DNA of 64,000 nucleotides from Variovorax sp. YR216 (GCF_900107745.1 NZ_FNRO01000001.1:310001-374000); one strand, 5' to 3'; shown: positions 8,619-17,334, counted from the first letter of the stretch. Made by a program: numbers and translations. Notes: generated by a model from the sequence alone, not told the origin.

Positions 8619-9848
8619 CTAGGCGGCAAGCATCTTGACGCTTTCGACCACGTTGCGCATGTAGCCCGCCGGCTGCCAGAGCGCTTCCATGGGCTGACTC
8701 TGGCCGGAGCGGTTCCAGGCCCGCACGCGAAGCACGTGGGTTCCCTTCCTGGGCGTGAAGCCGAAGGTGAATTCCCGGAACGAATAGCGCCCCATGTCGC
8801 TGCCGAGCGCGGCACTGCGCCAGCTTTGCCCGTCATCGGTCGAATACGCGACTTCGCGAATGCCCTGCCCGCCATCGAAAGCAATTCCGCGCACGACGAG
8901 GGGCTGGCCCGCACGCACGTGCGCGCCGTCGGCGTGCGAGGTGATGAACGAGCGCACGTTGAAGCGGCCGATCGGCCGGGTCGCTGCCGGCGCGGTGCCG
9001 GGCTCCACGCAGGCGCAGTCGTTGTCGGGCACCCGGTAGGCCGTCTTCATCCAGAAGCCGTCGAAGACGCTGTCGATCACCTGGATCTCCGAGAGGTGCT
9101 TCACCCAGTAGGTCCCGTAGTAGCCCGGCACGATGAGCTTGAGCGGATAGCCGTTCAGCATGGGGATGTCGGCGCCATTCATCTGCCAGGCGAGCATCAC
9201 CTCGCCGTCCATCGCATGACCGACATCGAGGGCCTTGACGAAGTCGCCACCGCCGAAGAGCGCCATGTCCAGGCCCTTGAACGTGACCTGGCGGGCACTG
9301 TTCTTCGGTTCCGCACGTGCCAGCACGTCCTTGAGGGCGACGCCCGCCCAGCGCGCATTGCCCATCGCGCCGTTGCCCAATTGACCACCGGTGACCCGCG
9401 GATTGAACAGCGCTCGGCCATTGCCGGAACACTGGTTGACGGCCACGTATTCGATCGGCCTGAACTGTGCGCGCAGTTCGGCCAGCGTCAGCTCGAAGGG
9501 CTTGCCGACGGCATTGCCGCCGATCTTGATCACGTGCCTGTCGGCATCGATCGAGGTGGGAATGCCGGCGTTGTGGTAGCGCACGAAGAACGCATCGTTC
9601 GGTGTAAGCAGGCCGTCGTTGAAGACTTCGAACGGTGTTTCCAGTTGCGGCGGGCGCGAAGTCAGCACGATCAGCGGCCGCTTTTCCGGGTAGGCCGCGA
9701 CGTTGCGCCTGCCATTGACGAATGGCATCTCGACAGTCGCGGCCTGCGCGAGGGCGGCCCGGCCGAGCGGGCCCAGCCCGAGCGCGGCGATGGCGCCCGT
9801 GCCGGCTGCGACCAGTCGGCGACGAAGCTGGTTCATGGGAGCGGCCAT
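8619..9848 (-). CDS. sorA: Sulfite dehydrogenase molybdopterin subunit (SorA)
   Basis: A 409-residue periplasmic sulfite oxidase family enzyme. A twin-arginine-like signal (RRRLVAAGTG, residues 9-18) precedes the Moco domain; the molybdenum ligand cysteine is C140 in VNQCSGNGR, and the active-site Arg/His pair is R90 and H92 in VRYHNAGIP. The stretch PGYYGTYWVKHL resembles SorA rather than SoxC. The C-terminal third is the dimerisation domain. The ATG at 9848 has an AGGG ribosome site; a second ATG at 9836 is possible. The downstream neighbour is sorB; an NCS1 permease gene lies 17 bases upstream. Confidence 0.92.
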   Translation of the reverse strand: MAAPMNQLRRRLVAAGTGAIAALGLGPLGRAALAQAATVEMPFVNGRRNVAAYPEKRPLIVLTSRPPQLETPFEVFNDGLLTPNDAFFVRYHNAGIPTSIDADRHVIKIGGNAVGKPFELTLAELRAQFRPIEYVAVNQCSGNGRALFNPRVTGGQLGNGAMGNARWAGVALKDVLARAEPKNSARQVTFKGLDMALFGGGDFVKALDVGHAMDGEVMLAWQMNGADIPMLNGYPLKLIVPGYYGTYWVKHLSEIQVIDSVFDGFWMKTAYRVPDNDCACVEPGTAPAATRPIGRFNVRSFITSHADGAHVRAGQPLVVRGIAFDGGQGIREVAYSTDDGQSWRSAALGSDMGRYSFREFTFGFTPRKGTHVLRVRAWNRSGQSQPMEALWQPAGYMRNVVESVKMLAA

Positions 9849-9865
9849 GTTTCCCTGCCCTCCCC

Positions 9866-11323
9866 TCAAGCGTGTGCGGTCACGGCCGCCGCGCGCGGGC
9901 GCAGCGTGGCCATCACCAGGTACACACTGCCTCCAACCGCCACGCCGATGAACCAGCCATAAATGTTCCACCAGGCCGGAAGCAGGTTCGTGAAGTTGGG
10001 CAGGAAGGTGGAGAAAAGGCTGCCGATCCCGGTCGCGACCAGCGCATTGACGTTCCAGCCGCCTTCGTAGCGATACTCGCCATGCTCCTGGTAGAGCGCC
10101 GCCACGTTGATGTCGCTCTTGGCCACGATGTAGTAGTCCACCAGGATCACGCCCAGGAGCGGGCCCATCGTCGCGCCGATCGCGTTGACGAAATGAGCCG
10201 CATTGCCCTCCCACGGCGCGAAGGGATAGAGGACGAGCGCGATCAATGCGGCGATCACCCCGCCCCGCTTGAAACTGATCACCTTCGGAAAGGTGTTTGA
10301 GATGTCGAACGCGGCAGACACGAAGTTGGCCACCACGTTGATGCCCAGCGTGGCGACCGCGAATGTGATCGCCGCAATGAGGGCGAGCACCCAGCTGTCG
10401 AACTTGGCGGAGATCTGCTCGGGATGCAGGAGCACTTCACCGTACACCTTGAAGGCCGCGATGGTGGTGACGCCAGCGACAAGCGAAAAAGCAATCAAGT
10501 TGATCGGCAGGCCCCACAGGTTGCCCGTGCGCACCGCCTCCTTGTTCTTCGCGAAGCGCGAGAAGTCGCAGAAGTTGAGGTAGAGCGCCGCGAAGTAGGT
10601 GATCCAGGTGGCGCCGACCGCCATCAACGCCCAGAAGGAGCCGGGCTGCCCTGAAACGCCGGCATCCTTGGTCTTTTCGAGCAGCAGATTCATGGGAATG
10701 CCGTGTTCGAACGAGAAGCCACCGGCCTTGACGCACAATCCGACCGCCAGGATCAGCATCGCAATCCAGACCGCCGGGCCCGCCCAGTCCTGGAACCGTC
10801 GGACCGTCTCCATGCCCTTCTGGATGATCAGCAACTGCAGTCCCCAGACCACGACGTAGCACATCACTTCGAGCCCTGTGTGTCCGACGAAATGCACGCT
10901 CTTGTGGAACTCGAGCATCGCATCGTTGCGGATCAGCAGCGCGACCACCGCGCTGGCGGCCGCGGCGGTCTGCGCCCCATACCAGAAGCAGGCCACCACA
11001 GCCCGCACCATGGCCGCCAGGTTGGCGCCCCAGACGCCGAAGGAGGCGCGTGCCAGCACCGGGTACGGCACGCCGGTCTTCTCGCCGGCATAGCCGATCA
11101 GGTTCATCAGCGCAAAGATCACCAACGAGCTGAGCCCGATGGCCAGCAGGAAATTGACGAAGCTGCCGCAGAGCAAGAACAGGCTGGCCGCGAGGTAGTA
11201 GCCCCAGAGGCTGTGAACGTCCGAAGTCCAGACGTTGAAGATGCTGAAGGCCCCCCATCGACGCTCCCGCGCCGGTGCCAGATCTTCGTTGTAGAGGCCT
11301 GGGGAAGGATTGCGGATCTCCAT
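9866..11323 (-). CDS. NCS1-family permease (nucleobase/cation symporter-1)
   Basis: A 485-residue, roughly 12-helix inner-membrane symporter. The conserved N-terminal part (NVWTSDVHSLWGYY and ARASFGVWGANL) places it in NCS1 with hydantoin, cytosine, uracil and allantoin transporters. The start at 11323 has an AGGAGA site. It is the first gene of a run with sorA and sorB, an unexpected partnership because known NCS1 substrates are nitrogen heterocycles. The substrate cannot be assigned from sequence. Confidence 0.87.
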   Translation of the reverse strand: MEIRNPSPGLYNEDLAPARERRWGAFSIFNVWTSDVHSLWGYYLAASLFLLCGSFVNFLLAIGLSSLVIFALMNLIGYAGEKTGVPYPVLARASFGVWGANLAAMVRAVVACFWYGAQTAAAASAVVALLIRNDAMLEFHKSVHFVGHTGLEVMCYVVVWGLQLLIIQKGMETVRRFQDWAGPAVWIAMLILAVGLCVKAGGFSFEHGIPMNLLLEKTKDAGVSGQPGSFWALMAVGATWITYFAALYLNFCDFSRFAKNKEAVRTGNLWGLPINLIAFSLVAGVTTIAAFKVYGEVLLHPEQISAKFDSWVLALIAAITFAVATLGINVVANFVSAAFDISNTFPKVISFKRGGVIAALIALVLYPFAPWEGNAAHFVNAIGATMGPLLGVILVDYYIVAKSDINVAALYQEHGEYRYEGGWNVNALVATGIGSLFSTFLPNFTNLLPAWWNIYGWFIGVAVGGSVYLVMATLRPRAAAVTAHA

Positions 11324-11399
11324 GGCTGTCTCCTCATGGCTATCTCGTCGCACACTAACATGCCAAGCTTGCGTCTGCTACTCCATTCCACCAGAACTC

Positions 11400-12068
11400 A
11401 TGTCCAGCCTACGAGCCCTCTCCCCTCTCGAAACCCGTGTGCTCGGCGTTCTCTCGGAGAAGCAGCGCACGGTCCCCGACAGCTATCCGCTCACGCTGAA
11501 CTCGCTGGTCGCGGGCTGCAACCAGAAGACGAGCCGCAACCCGATCCTGGACGTGTCCGAGGCCGAAGCCCAAGCGACTCTCGACAGTTTGAGGTCACTG
11601 AGTCTGGTGACGGAATCGAGCGGGGGGCGAGCGTCCCGCTACGCGCACAACATCGATGGCGTGCTGAGGATTCCGTCGCAATCGATCGTCCTGCTCACGG
11701 TGTTGATGCTGCGGGGACCGCAGACGCCGGGCGAACTGCGCATCGCATCCGAGCGCATGCACAACTTTGCGGACATCTCGTCCGTCGAGGCCTTCCTCGA
11801 TGAGCTGGCTGAGAGGCCGGCAGGCGGCCTGGTGATGAAACTGCCTCGCCTGCCCGGAGCGCGCGAAAGCCGGTGGACGCATCTGCTCGGTGGTGCGCCG
11901 GAGGAAGATGCGCCCGCCCCTGCCGGCGCGCGTGGCAGCGACGAAGCGTCGCTGGGTGAAGTGGCCGCCCTGAAGGCCAATGTAGCCCGGCTGGAGGCCG
12001 AGCTGGCGGGCATGAAGGCGCTGGTCGGCCGGATCTGCTCGGAGCTCGGGATCAGCGACGCTTCCTAG
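11400..12068 (+). CDS. yceH: YceH family protein (DUF480)
   Basis: A 222-residue protein with two winged-helix-like modules typical of YceH/UPF0502; the N-terminal block LETRVLGVLSEKQRTVPDSYPL and the NQKTSRNP motif are diagnostic. A short coiled coil (VAALKANVARLEAELAGMKAL) closes the protein. The function is unknown. It is divergent from the NCS1 gene and overlaps the cyclase gene tail-to-tail by 4 bases. Confidence 0.92.
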   Translation: MSSLRALSPLETRVLGVLSEKQRTVPDSYPLTLNSLVAGCNQKTSRNPILDVSEAEAQATLDSLRSLSLVTESSGGRASRYAHNIDGVLRIPSQSIVLLTVLMLRGPQTPGELRIASERMHNFADISSVEAFLDELAERPAGGLVMKLPRLPGARESRWTHLLGGAPEEDAPAPAGARGSDEASLGEVAALKANVARLEAELAGMKALVGRICSELGISDAS

Positions 12069-13012
12069 CGAGCGTCGCGGCGCGCCAGGAGCACGTTGCC
12101 GCCGGTCGTATTAAAGGAGATTGTCGGGGCGCTGAAGTCACTCAGCGGCGCTCCAAGGCCGATCTCACCGCTGCCATGCAGCACGCACTCGTCACGCCGC
12201 AGCGCAATCTCGCCGCTTGCGCCCGCAGTGCCGTGAAAGCGGACCCAAGTGCCATAGGTGCTCACGTCCACGAGGACGCAGCTGCCGTGCCGCAATTCGA
12301 TCCGCGCATGCAGGCGGGAAACGCGCGGATCGTTGACGACGAACTGCGCCTCGTCGACCCGGCCGAGATGGATCGGCAGATCCTCCACACGGAACAGCGT
12401 ACGAACGTCGAGCCACGCCAGCTCGATCTGGCCGAACGACGAATCCGGCCCGCGCGCGGATGGAACCAGCGAAGCCGGCATCGTCAGGAACTCGGACACC
12501 TCGTCCTGCCAGTCGATGCGATGGACGATGGGCATTTCGTTCTTGCCGCGGATGTTGATCGGCCCCAGGCTGCGATGGCGCACTTCGCCTTCGTGCAACT
12601 GCTCGATCACCGACTCCGTGGCCCAAATTTGCCCGGGGCCTGCGAGGTCGCTGAGGCGGGATGCGAGATTCACGGCATCCCCATAGCAATCGCCGTCGAC
12701 CTCGACAACCTCCCCGCTCGCAACGCCGATCTGTAGCTCCATGCGCAACGGAGTCGGCCAGGTCTGAAGGCGCTTCTGATGATTGCGCTGCATCTCGAGC
12801 ACCGCGCGCGTCGCCGTGATGCCATTCCCGAAGATGGCGAAGACACCGTCGCCAAGGGACTTCACGACGCGGCCGCCGTGGGACTCGCAGACACCCCCGA
12901 TCCATTGCGTCAGCCGCGTCACCGTCTCGGTGGCGCGCGCATTCCCCATGGCCTCGAAGACCCTGGTGCTCCCTGTCAGATCAGCGAAAACGACAGTCGA
13001 ATTGACGCCCAT
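12065..13012 (-). CDS. Class III adenylate/guanylate cyclase with C-terminal FHA domain
   Basis: A 315-residue cytoplasmic protein with an N-terminal class III cyclase catalytic domain (about 5-170) and a C-terminal FHA phosphothreonine-binding domain (about 205-290). Catalytic residues look complete: metal aspartates D11 (FADLTGST) and D55 (KSLGDG), a substrate-determining lysine K51, and the transition-state Asn/Arg in GDAVNLASR. The FHA part has the GR and SRLHARI motifs, with GTW where NGT is usual. Whether it makes cAMP or cGMP is not certain, though the K/D pair favours cAMP. It lacks any membrane or sensor domain. Confidence 0.9.
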   Translation of the reverse strand: MGVNSTVVFADLTGSTRVFEAMGNARATETVTRLTQWIGGVCESHGGRVVKSLGDGVFAIFGNGITATRAVLEMQRNHQKRLQTWPTPLRMELQIGVASGEVVEVDGDCYGDAVNLASRLSDLAGPGQIWATESVIEQLHEGEVRHRSLGPINIRGKNEMPIVHRIDWQDEVSEFLTMPASLVPSARGPDSSFGQIELAWLDVRTLFRVEDLPIHLGRVDEAQFVVNDPRVSRLHARIELRHGSCVLVDVSTYGTWVRFHGTAGASGEIALRRDECVLHGSGEIGLGAPLSDFSAPTISFNTTGGNVLLARRDAR

Positions 13013-13318
13013 GTTGTGCAGTTTTTGGTAGCCCTCGCCTTTGGATTATGGCAAAGCGGCATGAAAACACTCCCTCAATGCTTCAAATCGCGCGACTTAG
13101 GGGCGAACCCTGTTGCTTTTTCATTTAGTCACAGGCGCAGCGAACACTTTCGTTTTTAAAAGTAACACTTAGGTTCCAGTTCTTGGGTCGGCACTTGAAC
13201 TGAAGCGTGAAGTATGTTGTTTTTAAACATGAAATGATGTTTCCATACTTGTGCGGCTTCGAAGCGGCGCTTAACGTAGGCACCCATCAAGGCTTCTGGC
13301 AACCCCGCCTTCCTCGCA
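13013..13318. other. Intergenic gap of about 300 bases
   Basis: This stretch lies between the cyclase start and a small orphan ORF. It is clearly more AT-rich than its surroundings, with T- and A-runs near 13020, 13110-13160 and 13220. No tRNA, convincing hairpin-plus-T terminator or family-like reading frame was seen. It probably contains the cyclase promoter and that of the downstream small gene, but no hexamers were confidently placed. Confidence 0.4.
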
Positions 13319-13651
13319 ATGGTGTCCTTCAGCAGGTTCTTCCGCTTTCTGTCCCTTCCCGGCCTCGGCTCGCGCCGTTCCACGGATCGTCAGATGGGCC
13401 AGATCCGTACCGCGATGCTGTCGCTGTTGCAGGTTCACGGCGGCCACTCGGTTCAAAGGGTGGCGCAGCGTGTTCGCTTCGCTGGCGATCTGGAAGCTCT
13501 CTGGTATCTCCGCCAGGACGTACTGACCGCGTTGAGCGCGGTCGATGGCGAGGTCGCCGCGCGCCGTCAAATGCGCCAGATCAATCGCCTCTTCAAGGGC
13601 GGCCTGCCGCACGCGATGGGGCCGCGTACCCATCAACGCATCACGAGCTGA
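13319..13651 (+). CDS. Conserved-looking hypothetical protein, 110 residues
   Basis: A basic, soluble 110-residue protein rich in Arg and Gln, with predicted helices (RTAMLSLLQVHGGHSVQRVAQ and EALWYLRQDVLTALS) and no membrane segment. No family was recognised. Support for a real gene comes from coding-like codon use, its own promoter-sized AT-rich gap upstream and a strong intrinsic terminator 22 bases downstream. The ATG has no clear ribosome site. Confidence 0.6.
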   Translation: MVSFSRFFRFLSLPGLGSRRSTDRQMGQIRTAMLSLLQVHGGHSVQRVAQRVRFAGDLEALWYLRQDVLTALSAVDGEVAARRQMRQINRLFKGGLPHAMGPRTHQRITS

Positions 13652-13672
13652 TACGCGTCCGAGCAGACGCAG

Positions 13673-13696
13673 AGAGGCCAACGGCCTCTTTTTTTC
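13673..13696 (+). terminator. Intrinsic terminator after the 110-residue orphan gene
   Basis: Perfect 7-base stem AGAGGCC/GGCCTCT with a 3-base loop followed by a run of seven T residues. It is oriented for plus-strand transcription and ends the orphan gene just before the convergent ldcA stop. Confidence 0.85.
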
Positions 13697-13710
13697 GCCC
13701 CTGCGCGCGT

Positions 13711-14640
13711 TCAATGCGCGTGCCGATGCCCCCAGACCATGAAGACGTCGCGACCATCGGCCGCGACCTCGACCTTGGCGCCGACCGGGAGCAACACCTT
13801 CGTAGGCACGTGGCCGAACGGCAGTCCCGTCAGCACGGGCGGCTTGATCAGTTCACGCAGGCGTGCAGCCACCGTCTTCATGCCGAAGCCGCGATCGTGC
13901 GGAACCTTGCGAATCCCGGTGAAGTGTCCGAGGATGACCGCCTTCTGCCTGGCCAGCACGCCCGCCTGCCGGAGCTGGTCGAGCATGCGTTCCACGCGAT
14001 ACGGATGCTCGTTGACGTCCTCGAGGAACAGGACGCCCTTGTCGATCGACGGAAAGTAAGGCGTTCCGAGCAGGCTGGTCAGCACGCAGAGGTTCCCACC
14101 CCAGAGCACCGCGCCATGGATGCCGCGCATGGGCGCCAGGCCATCGATGTCGCGGGCGGGCATGCGCCAGCCGGTGCCCTCCCCTTGCCCGCTGAGCAGA
14201 TCGTCGAAGCAGGCCTCCATGATGTCGTCCGCTCCGTCTTCGGCGCCGAAGTCTTCGCCGACCGCTGGCCCCGCCCACGTCACGCTGCCGGTCTTGGCGA
14301 GCAGTGCGTTTTGAAAGGCGGTGAAGTCACTGAGCCCGACGAACTCGGTGCCATCATGGATCGCCTTGGCCACCGCCTTGTAGGGAATGGCATCGAGGAT
14401 GCGCGTGAGCCCGTAGCCACCGCGCGAAATGAGCGCCACGTCGGCGCCGCTCGCCGCCGCCCGCGAGATGGCCGCGACACGCGTGGCATCGTCACCTGCG
14501 AATCGCTGGTGGGTGGCGAGTGCGGCCTCATCGATTTCGACCTCGTGGCCGAGTGCCCGAAGCCGTTTGACACCGCGCTTGAACGCTGACTTGTCGCGCA
14601 CTGCGCTCGACGGCGAATAGATGTAGATGTGCTTTTTCAC
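13711..14640 (-). CDS. ldcA: LD-carboxypeptidase (LdcA/MccF family, S66)
   Basis: A 309-residue serine peptidase that removes the terminal D-alanine from tetrapeptide stems during murein recycling. The family motifs are present: SRGGYGLTRIL, the nucleophile S104 in GLSDFTAF, a glutamate in LFLEDVNEHPY, and a late GHFTGI with the catalytic histidine. The start is GTG at 14640, overlapping the tadA stop (GTGA), so it is coupled to tadA. Confidence 0.9.
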   Translation of the reverse strand: MKKHIYIYSPSSAVRDKSAFKRGVKRLRALGHEVEIDEAALATHQRFAGDDATRVAAISRAAASGADVALISRGGYGLTRILDAIPYKAVAKAIHDGTEFVGLSDFTAFQNALLAKTGSVTWAGPAVGEDFGAEDGADDIMEACFDDLLSGQGEGTGWRMPARDIDGLAPMRGIHGAVLWGGNLCVLTSLLGTPYFPSIDKGVLFLEDVNEHPYRVERMLDQLRQAGVLARQKAVILGHFTGIRKVPHDRGFGMKTVAARLRELIKPPVLTGLPFGHVPTKVLLPVGAKVEVAADGRDVFMVWGHRHAH

Positions 14641-15713
14641 GGGGCGAAGTATCCCATTGCGTCTTTGACCATCTGCTCCGCCTGCGTGGCGTCGGGGCCG
14701 GACACGTGCTTCGGCGTGCGGCCCAAGGCGCGCAATGCGGCTTCATGACCGCGATCGGGAAAGGGCGCTCGCCACGCTTCAGCGACGTTTTCACCAGCAT
14801 CGGGCGCGACCATCACATGCAGGAAGCGGGCAGGTGCCGCCGAAGCAAGCAGCGATGCCAAGCGGGCGCCGCTGGCGCTGTGGACCAGCACCACGGGCCC
14901 GGGACGAACTCGCTCGAGCCACTCCTGTAATACGTCACGATGCCAATCCAGGCGGTGGACGCCCTCCCGCTTGGGTTTGTCGCTCTTGCCCATGCCAATG
15001 AGGTCCGGCACCAGCACCCGCACGCCGTTCGCGCGCGCGAGGTGGCGGAAGAAGTAGCTCCACTCGCCGGGCCCGTGGATGCAGAGCAGCACCCGTTCCG
15101 AATCTTTCGGGCCTTCATCGAGGTAGTGCATCCGCCATCCGCGTAGCGCCGGCAGATCGCTCACGTAGTTCGCATCGAAGGCGTAGTCGGCCAGCGAGCC
15201 AAAGCGTTCGGGCGGCGTGCGCAATGCGTCGTCTCGCAGCGGCTCGGCGGCCATGCGGGCCTCGTTGCGGCGTTCCTGAAAGAAACCCTGGAGAAGCGCC
15301 TGGCACTCCAGCGCGAGCACGCCGCCCTGCACCGACGTGTGGTGATTGAGTTGCGGCGGAGCGAACAGATCGACCACCGATCCGGCCGCTCCAGTCCTGG
15401 GATCCGCCGCGCCGAACACCACGCGCTTCAGCCGCGCGTGGAGCATCGCGCCGGCGCACATCGGGCAGGGTTCCAGCGTGACGAAGAGTTCGCAGTCGTC
15501 GAGGCGGTAGTTGCCGAGCGCCGCGCCGGCGGCGCGCAGCGCGTTGACTTCCGCATGCGCGCTCGGGTCGTGCTGCGCCACCGGCGAATTGCGCCCGACC
15601 GCAACGACCACGCCCTCCTTCACCACCACTGCGCCGATCGGCACTTCGCCGGCATCGGCCGCGCGGCTGGCTTCGGCCAGCGCGAGCTGCATCCACTGCG
15701 CGTCAGTTGTCAT
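14637..15713 (-). CDS. tadA: TadA tRNA adenosine(34) deaminase fused to an alpha/beta-hydrolase-like domain
   Basis: A 358-residue fusion. Residues 1 to about 160 form TadA, which deaminates A34 of tRNA-Arg to inosine; zinc and catalytic residues are present (HAE at 53-55, EPCPMCAGAM at 81-90). From about residue 185 an alpha/beta-hydrolase domain like haloalkane dehalogenases begins (HGPGEWSYFFR, PDLIGMGKSDKP, AWRAPFPDRGHEAALRA). The nucleophile elbow is degenerate (VHSASG), and the protein ends soon after the cap region, before the usual catalytic histidine. The hydrolase part is therefore probably not a working enzyme. The start at 15713 gives a standard TadA N-terminus. Confidence 0.9.
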   Translation of the reverse strand: MTTDAQWMQLALAEASRAADAGEVPIGAVVVKEGVVVAVGRNSPVAQHDPSAHAEVNALRAAGAALGNYRLDDCELFVTLEPCPMCAGAMLHARLKRVVFGAADPRTGAAGSVVDLFAPPQLNHHTSVQGGVLALECQALLQGFFQERRNEARMAAEPLRDDALRTPPERFGSLADYAFDANYVSDLPALRGWRMHYLDEGPKDSERVLLCIHGPGEWSYFFRHLARANGVRVLVPDLIGMGKSDKPKREGVHRLDWHRDVLQEWLERVRPGPVVLVHSASGARLASLLASAAPARFLHVMVAPDAGENVAEAWRAPFPDRGHEAALRALGRTPKHVSGPDATQAEQMVKDAMGYFAP

Positions 15714-15930
15714 CCGGCACAGGACGCCGTTGCTGCGCGGCGTCGAGCGATTGCTTGACCTGCTCCTGAATCTGCCGGCTTTGCGTCCGAACGTCACCCG
15801 CCGGCGCTTGCGTGGTCGCCTGCGCACCGGGCGGCAGCGCCGGCGCCACGGCCGAACTCATCTGCTTCTTGGCCAACAGCCCGACCACGAGCAGTGCGAG
15901 CACGAGTCCGATCAGTCCAACGACGCGCAT
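15703..15930 (-). CDS. Small single-pass membrane protein
   Basis: 75 residues: an N-terminal membrane helix (VVGLIGLVLALLVVGLLA) followed by a KK flank and a polar, Ala/Gln/Pro-rich tail. Its stop overlaps the tadA start by 11 bases and its start lies 1 base from the paiB stop, so it is inside the paiB-tadA-ldcA run. No family was recognised; codon use and packing support a real gene. Confidence 0.72.
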   Translation of the reverse strand: MRVVGLIGLVLALLVVGLLAKKQMSSAVAPALPPGAQATTQAPAGDVRTQSRQIQEQVKQSLDAAQQRRPVPDDN

Positions 15931-15931
15931 C

Positions 15932-16579
15932 TCAGCCTTCTCCGATCTGCGCCGGATCGGCAACCTGCATGCCCAGGCGTTCCATCCACACGGCCAGTGC
16001 GCGTTCGTCGGCCGAACCCTCGCTGTAGCGGGCATGCATCGCCGCATGCGATTCCTTGCGATGCTGGTTCAGCTTGAGCTTGCATTGCAGCGCGGTCACG
16101 CGCAGTTCGAAGCCCACGATGCCGCCCAGCATCTTGTGCTGGAACTCCTCGCCGAGATCGCGCCACTGTTGCGCATAGGCGGGTTCATGCTGCCCGATGA
16201 GGCGCTTCAGCAGCGCGTCCTTTTCGTCCGGCGTTTCGATCAGGCGGGCCTCGACGGTGCAATGCACAGCGAGGTAGTTCCAGGTCGGCACGCGGGCAAG
16301 GTCGGGATAGACCGATGGCGACAGGTAGGCGTGCGGTCCGAGAAAGGACGCGACCGCCTTCGGCCGTGCCTGCAGATAGCGCCAATGGGGATTGGGCTTG
16401 GCGCAGTGGCCGAGCAGCGACCAGCCGCCCTCTCCCCGATCGTCCAGCACCAGCGGAAGGTGCGTGACGAAAGGCACGCCCTCGTCATCGGTCGAGACGA
16501 GGCTGGCAAAGGGATGCGAACGCATCAGTTCCATCGCAACCTCGCGGTCGGTGGAATTGAACTGGGGAGGCATGTACAT
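15932..16579 (-). CDS. PaiB-type FMN-binding protein
   Basis: A 215-residue split-barrel flavin-binding protein of the PaiB/FMN_bind_2 family, originally described as a negative regulator in Bacillus. Family blocks seen are MYMPPQF at the start, HLPLVLD, NYLAVHC and the GIVGFELRVTALQCKLKLNQH segment. Whether it regulates transcription here is not visible; a pyridoxamine-oxidase-like role is an alternative. Confidence 0.9.
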   Translation of the reverse strand: MYMPPQFNSTDREVAMELMRSHPFASLVSTDDEGVPFVTHLPLVLDDRGEGGWSLLGHCAKPNPHWRYLQARPKAVASFLGPHAYLSPSVYPDLARVPTWNYLAVHCTVEARLIETPDEKDALLKRLIGQHEPAYAQQWRDLGEEFQHKMLGGIVGFELRVTALQCKLKLNQHRKESHAAMHARYSEGSADERALAVWMERLGMQVADPAQIGEG

Positions 16580-16624
16580 CGGGCGGATCCTGTCTCAGGA
16601 ATCGCCCGATTGTGCTCGACCGCG

Positions 16625-17329
16625 CTACCGTGCGCCGGCGGATTTCAGCTTTTCGACCATCGCCGCGTAGCCGCGCGCCTTGGCGAGTTGCAGTGGCGTG
16701 TTGCCCTGGCGGTCCGCGAGTTGCGTATTGGCGCCGGCATCGACGAGCGCAGCCATCGTGCGCTGGTGGCGCACCCCGCCGTCGCCGAGCACGATCGACT
16801 CGATCAGCGCCGTCCAGTGCAGGTTGTTGACATGGTCCAGCGGTGCACCGGCGCGGATCAGGATGCGCACCACCTCGTCGTGCCCGAGGTGTGCTGCGGC
16901 GATGAGCGCGGTGCCGTCGTAGCGGCTGGTGGTCTGCCCGGCTTTCGCGCCAAGCGAGAGCAGCAGCGACACTGTCTGCGGATCGTCGGCGACCGCGGCG
17001 ATCGTGACGGCGTCGTAGCGGTCGTTCTCGAGGAGATCGAGCTTCGCGCCGGCCTTGGCAAGCAGCGTGATCGCGTCACGCTGCCCTGCATAGGTCGCGA
17101 CCTGCAACGGCGTGCGGCCCTGCGCATCGCGGGCGTCGACATCGGCGCCGGCCGCGATCAGTGCCTTGACCTTCGCGGCATCGCCACGCCATGCCGCCTG
17201 GTGCAGGCCCACATAGGCCTGCGCCTCGGCGGCGGAAGGTGGCACCTGGGCGGTCGACAGCGCGGGCGCCATCGCGACGAGTGCGCCGAAGACGACTGCG
17301 CACCCGCACCGACGCAGCATGCCGCTCAT
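16625..17329 (-). CDS. Secreted ankyrin-repeat protein
   Basis: 234 residues: a signal peptide (cysteine residues near the start, cleavage near LSTAQV) and about five ankyrin repeats (TPLQVATYAG, TALIAAAHLG, TPLQLAKARG). It is probably periplasmic. It is the last gene of the minus-strand set kinase-regulator-HbpS-ankyrin, only 5 bases after the HbpS-like gene, suggesting co-transcription and perhaps physical interaction with that protein. Confidence 0.88.
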   Translation of the reverse strand: MSGMLRRCGCAVVFGALVAMAPALSTAQVPPSAAEAQAYVGLHQAAWRGDAAKVKALIAAGADVDARDAQGRTPLQVATYAGQRDAITLLAKAGAKLDLLENDRYDAVTIAAVADDPQTVSLLLSLGAKAGQTTSRYDGTALIAAAHLGHDEVVRILIRAGAPLDHVNNLHWTALIESIVLGDGGVRHQRTMAALVDAGANTQLADRQGNTPLQLAKARGYAAMVEKLKSAGAR

Positions 17330-17334
17330 GTCGC

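Noticed and set aside
13207..13318. Plus-strand start upstream of the orphan gene encoding a longer protein
   Set aside because: The frame runs on antisense through ldcA to 14589 with no family character; coding signs favour the 13319 frame.
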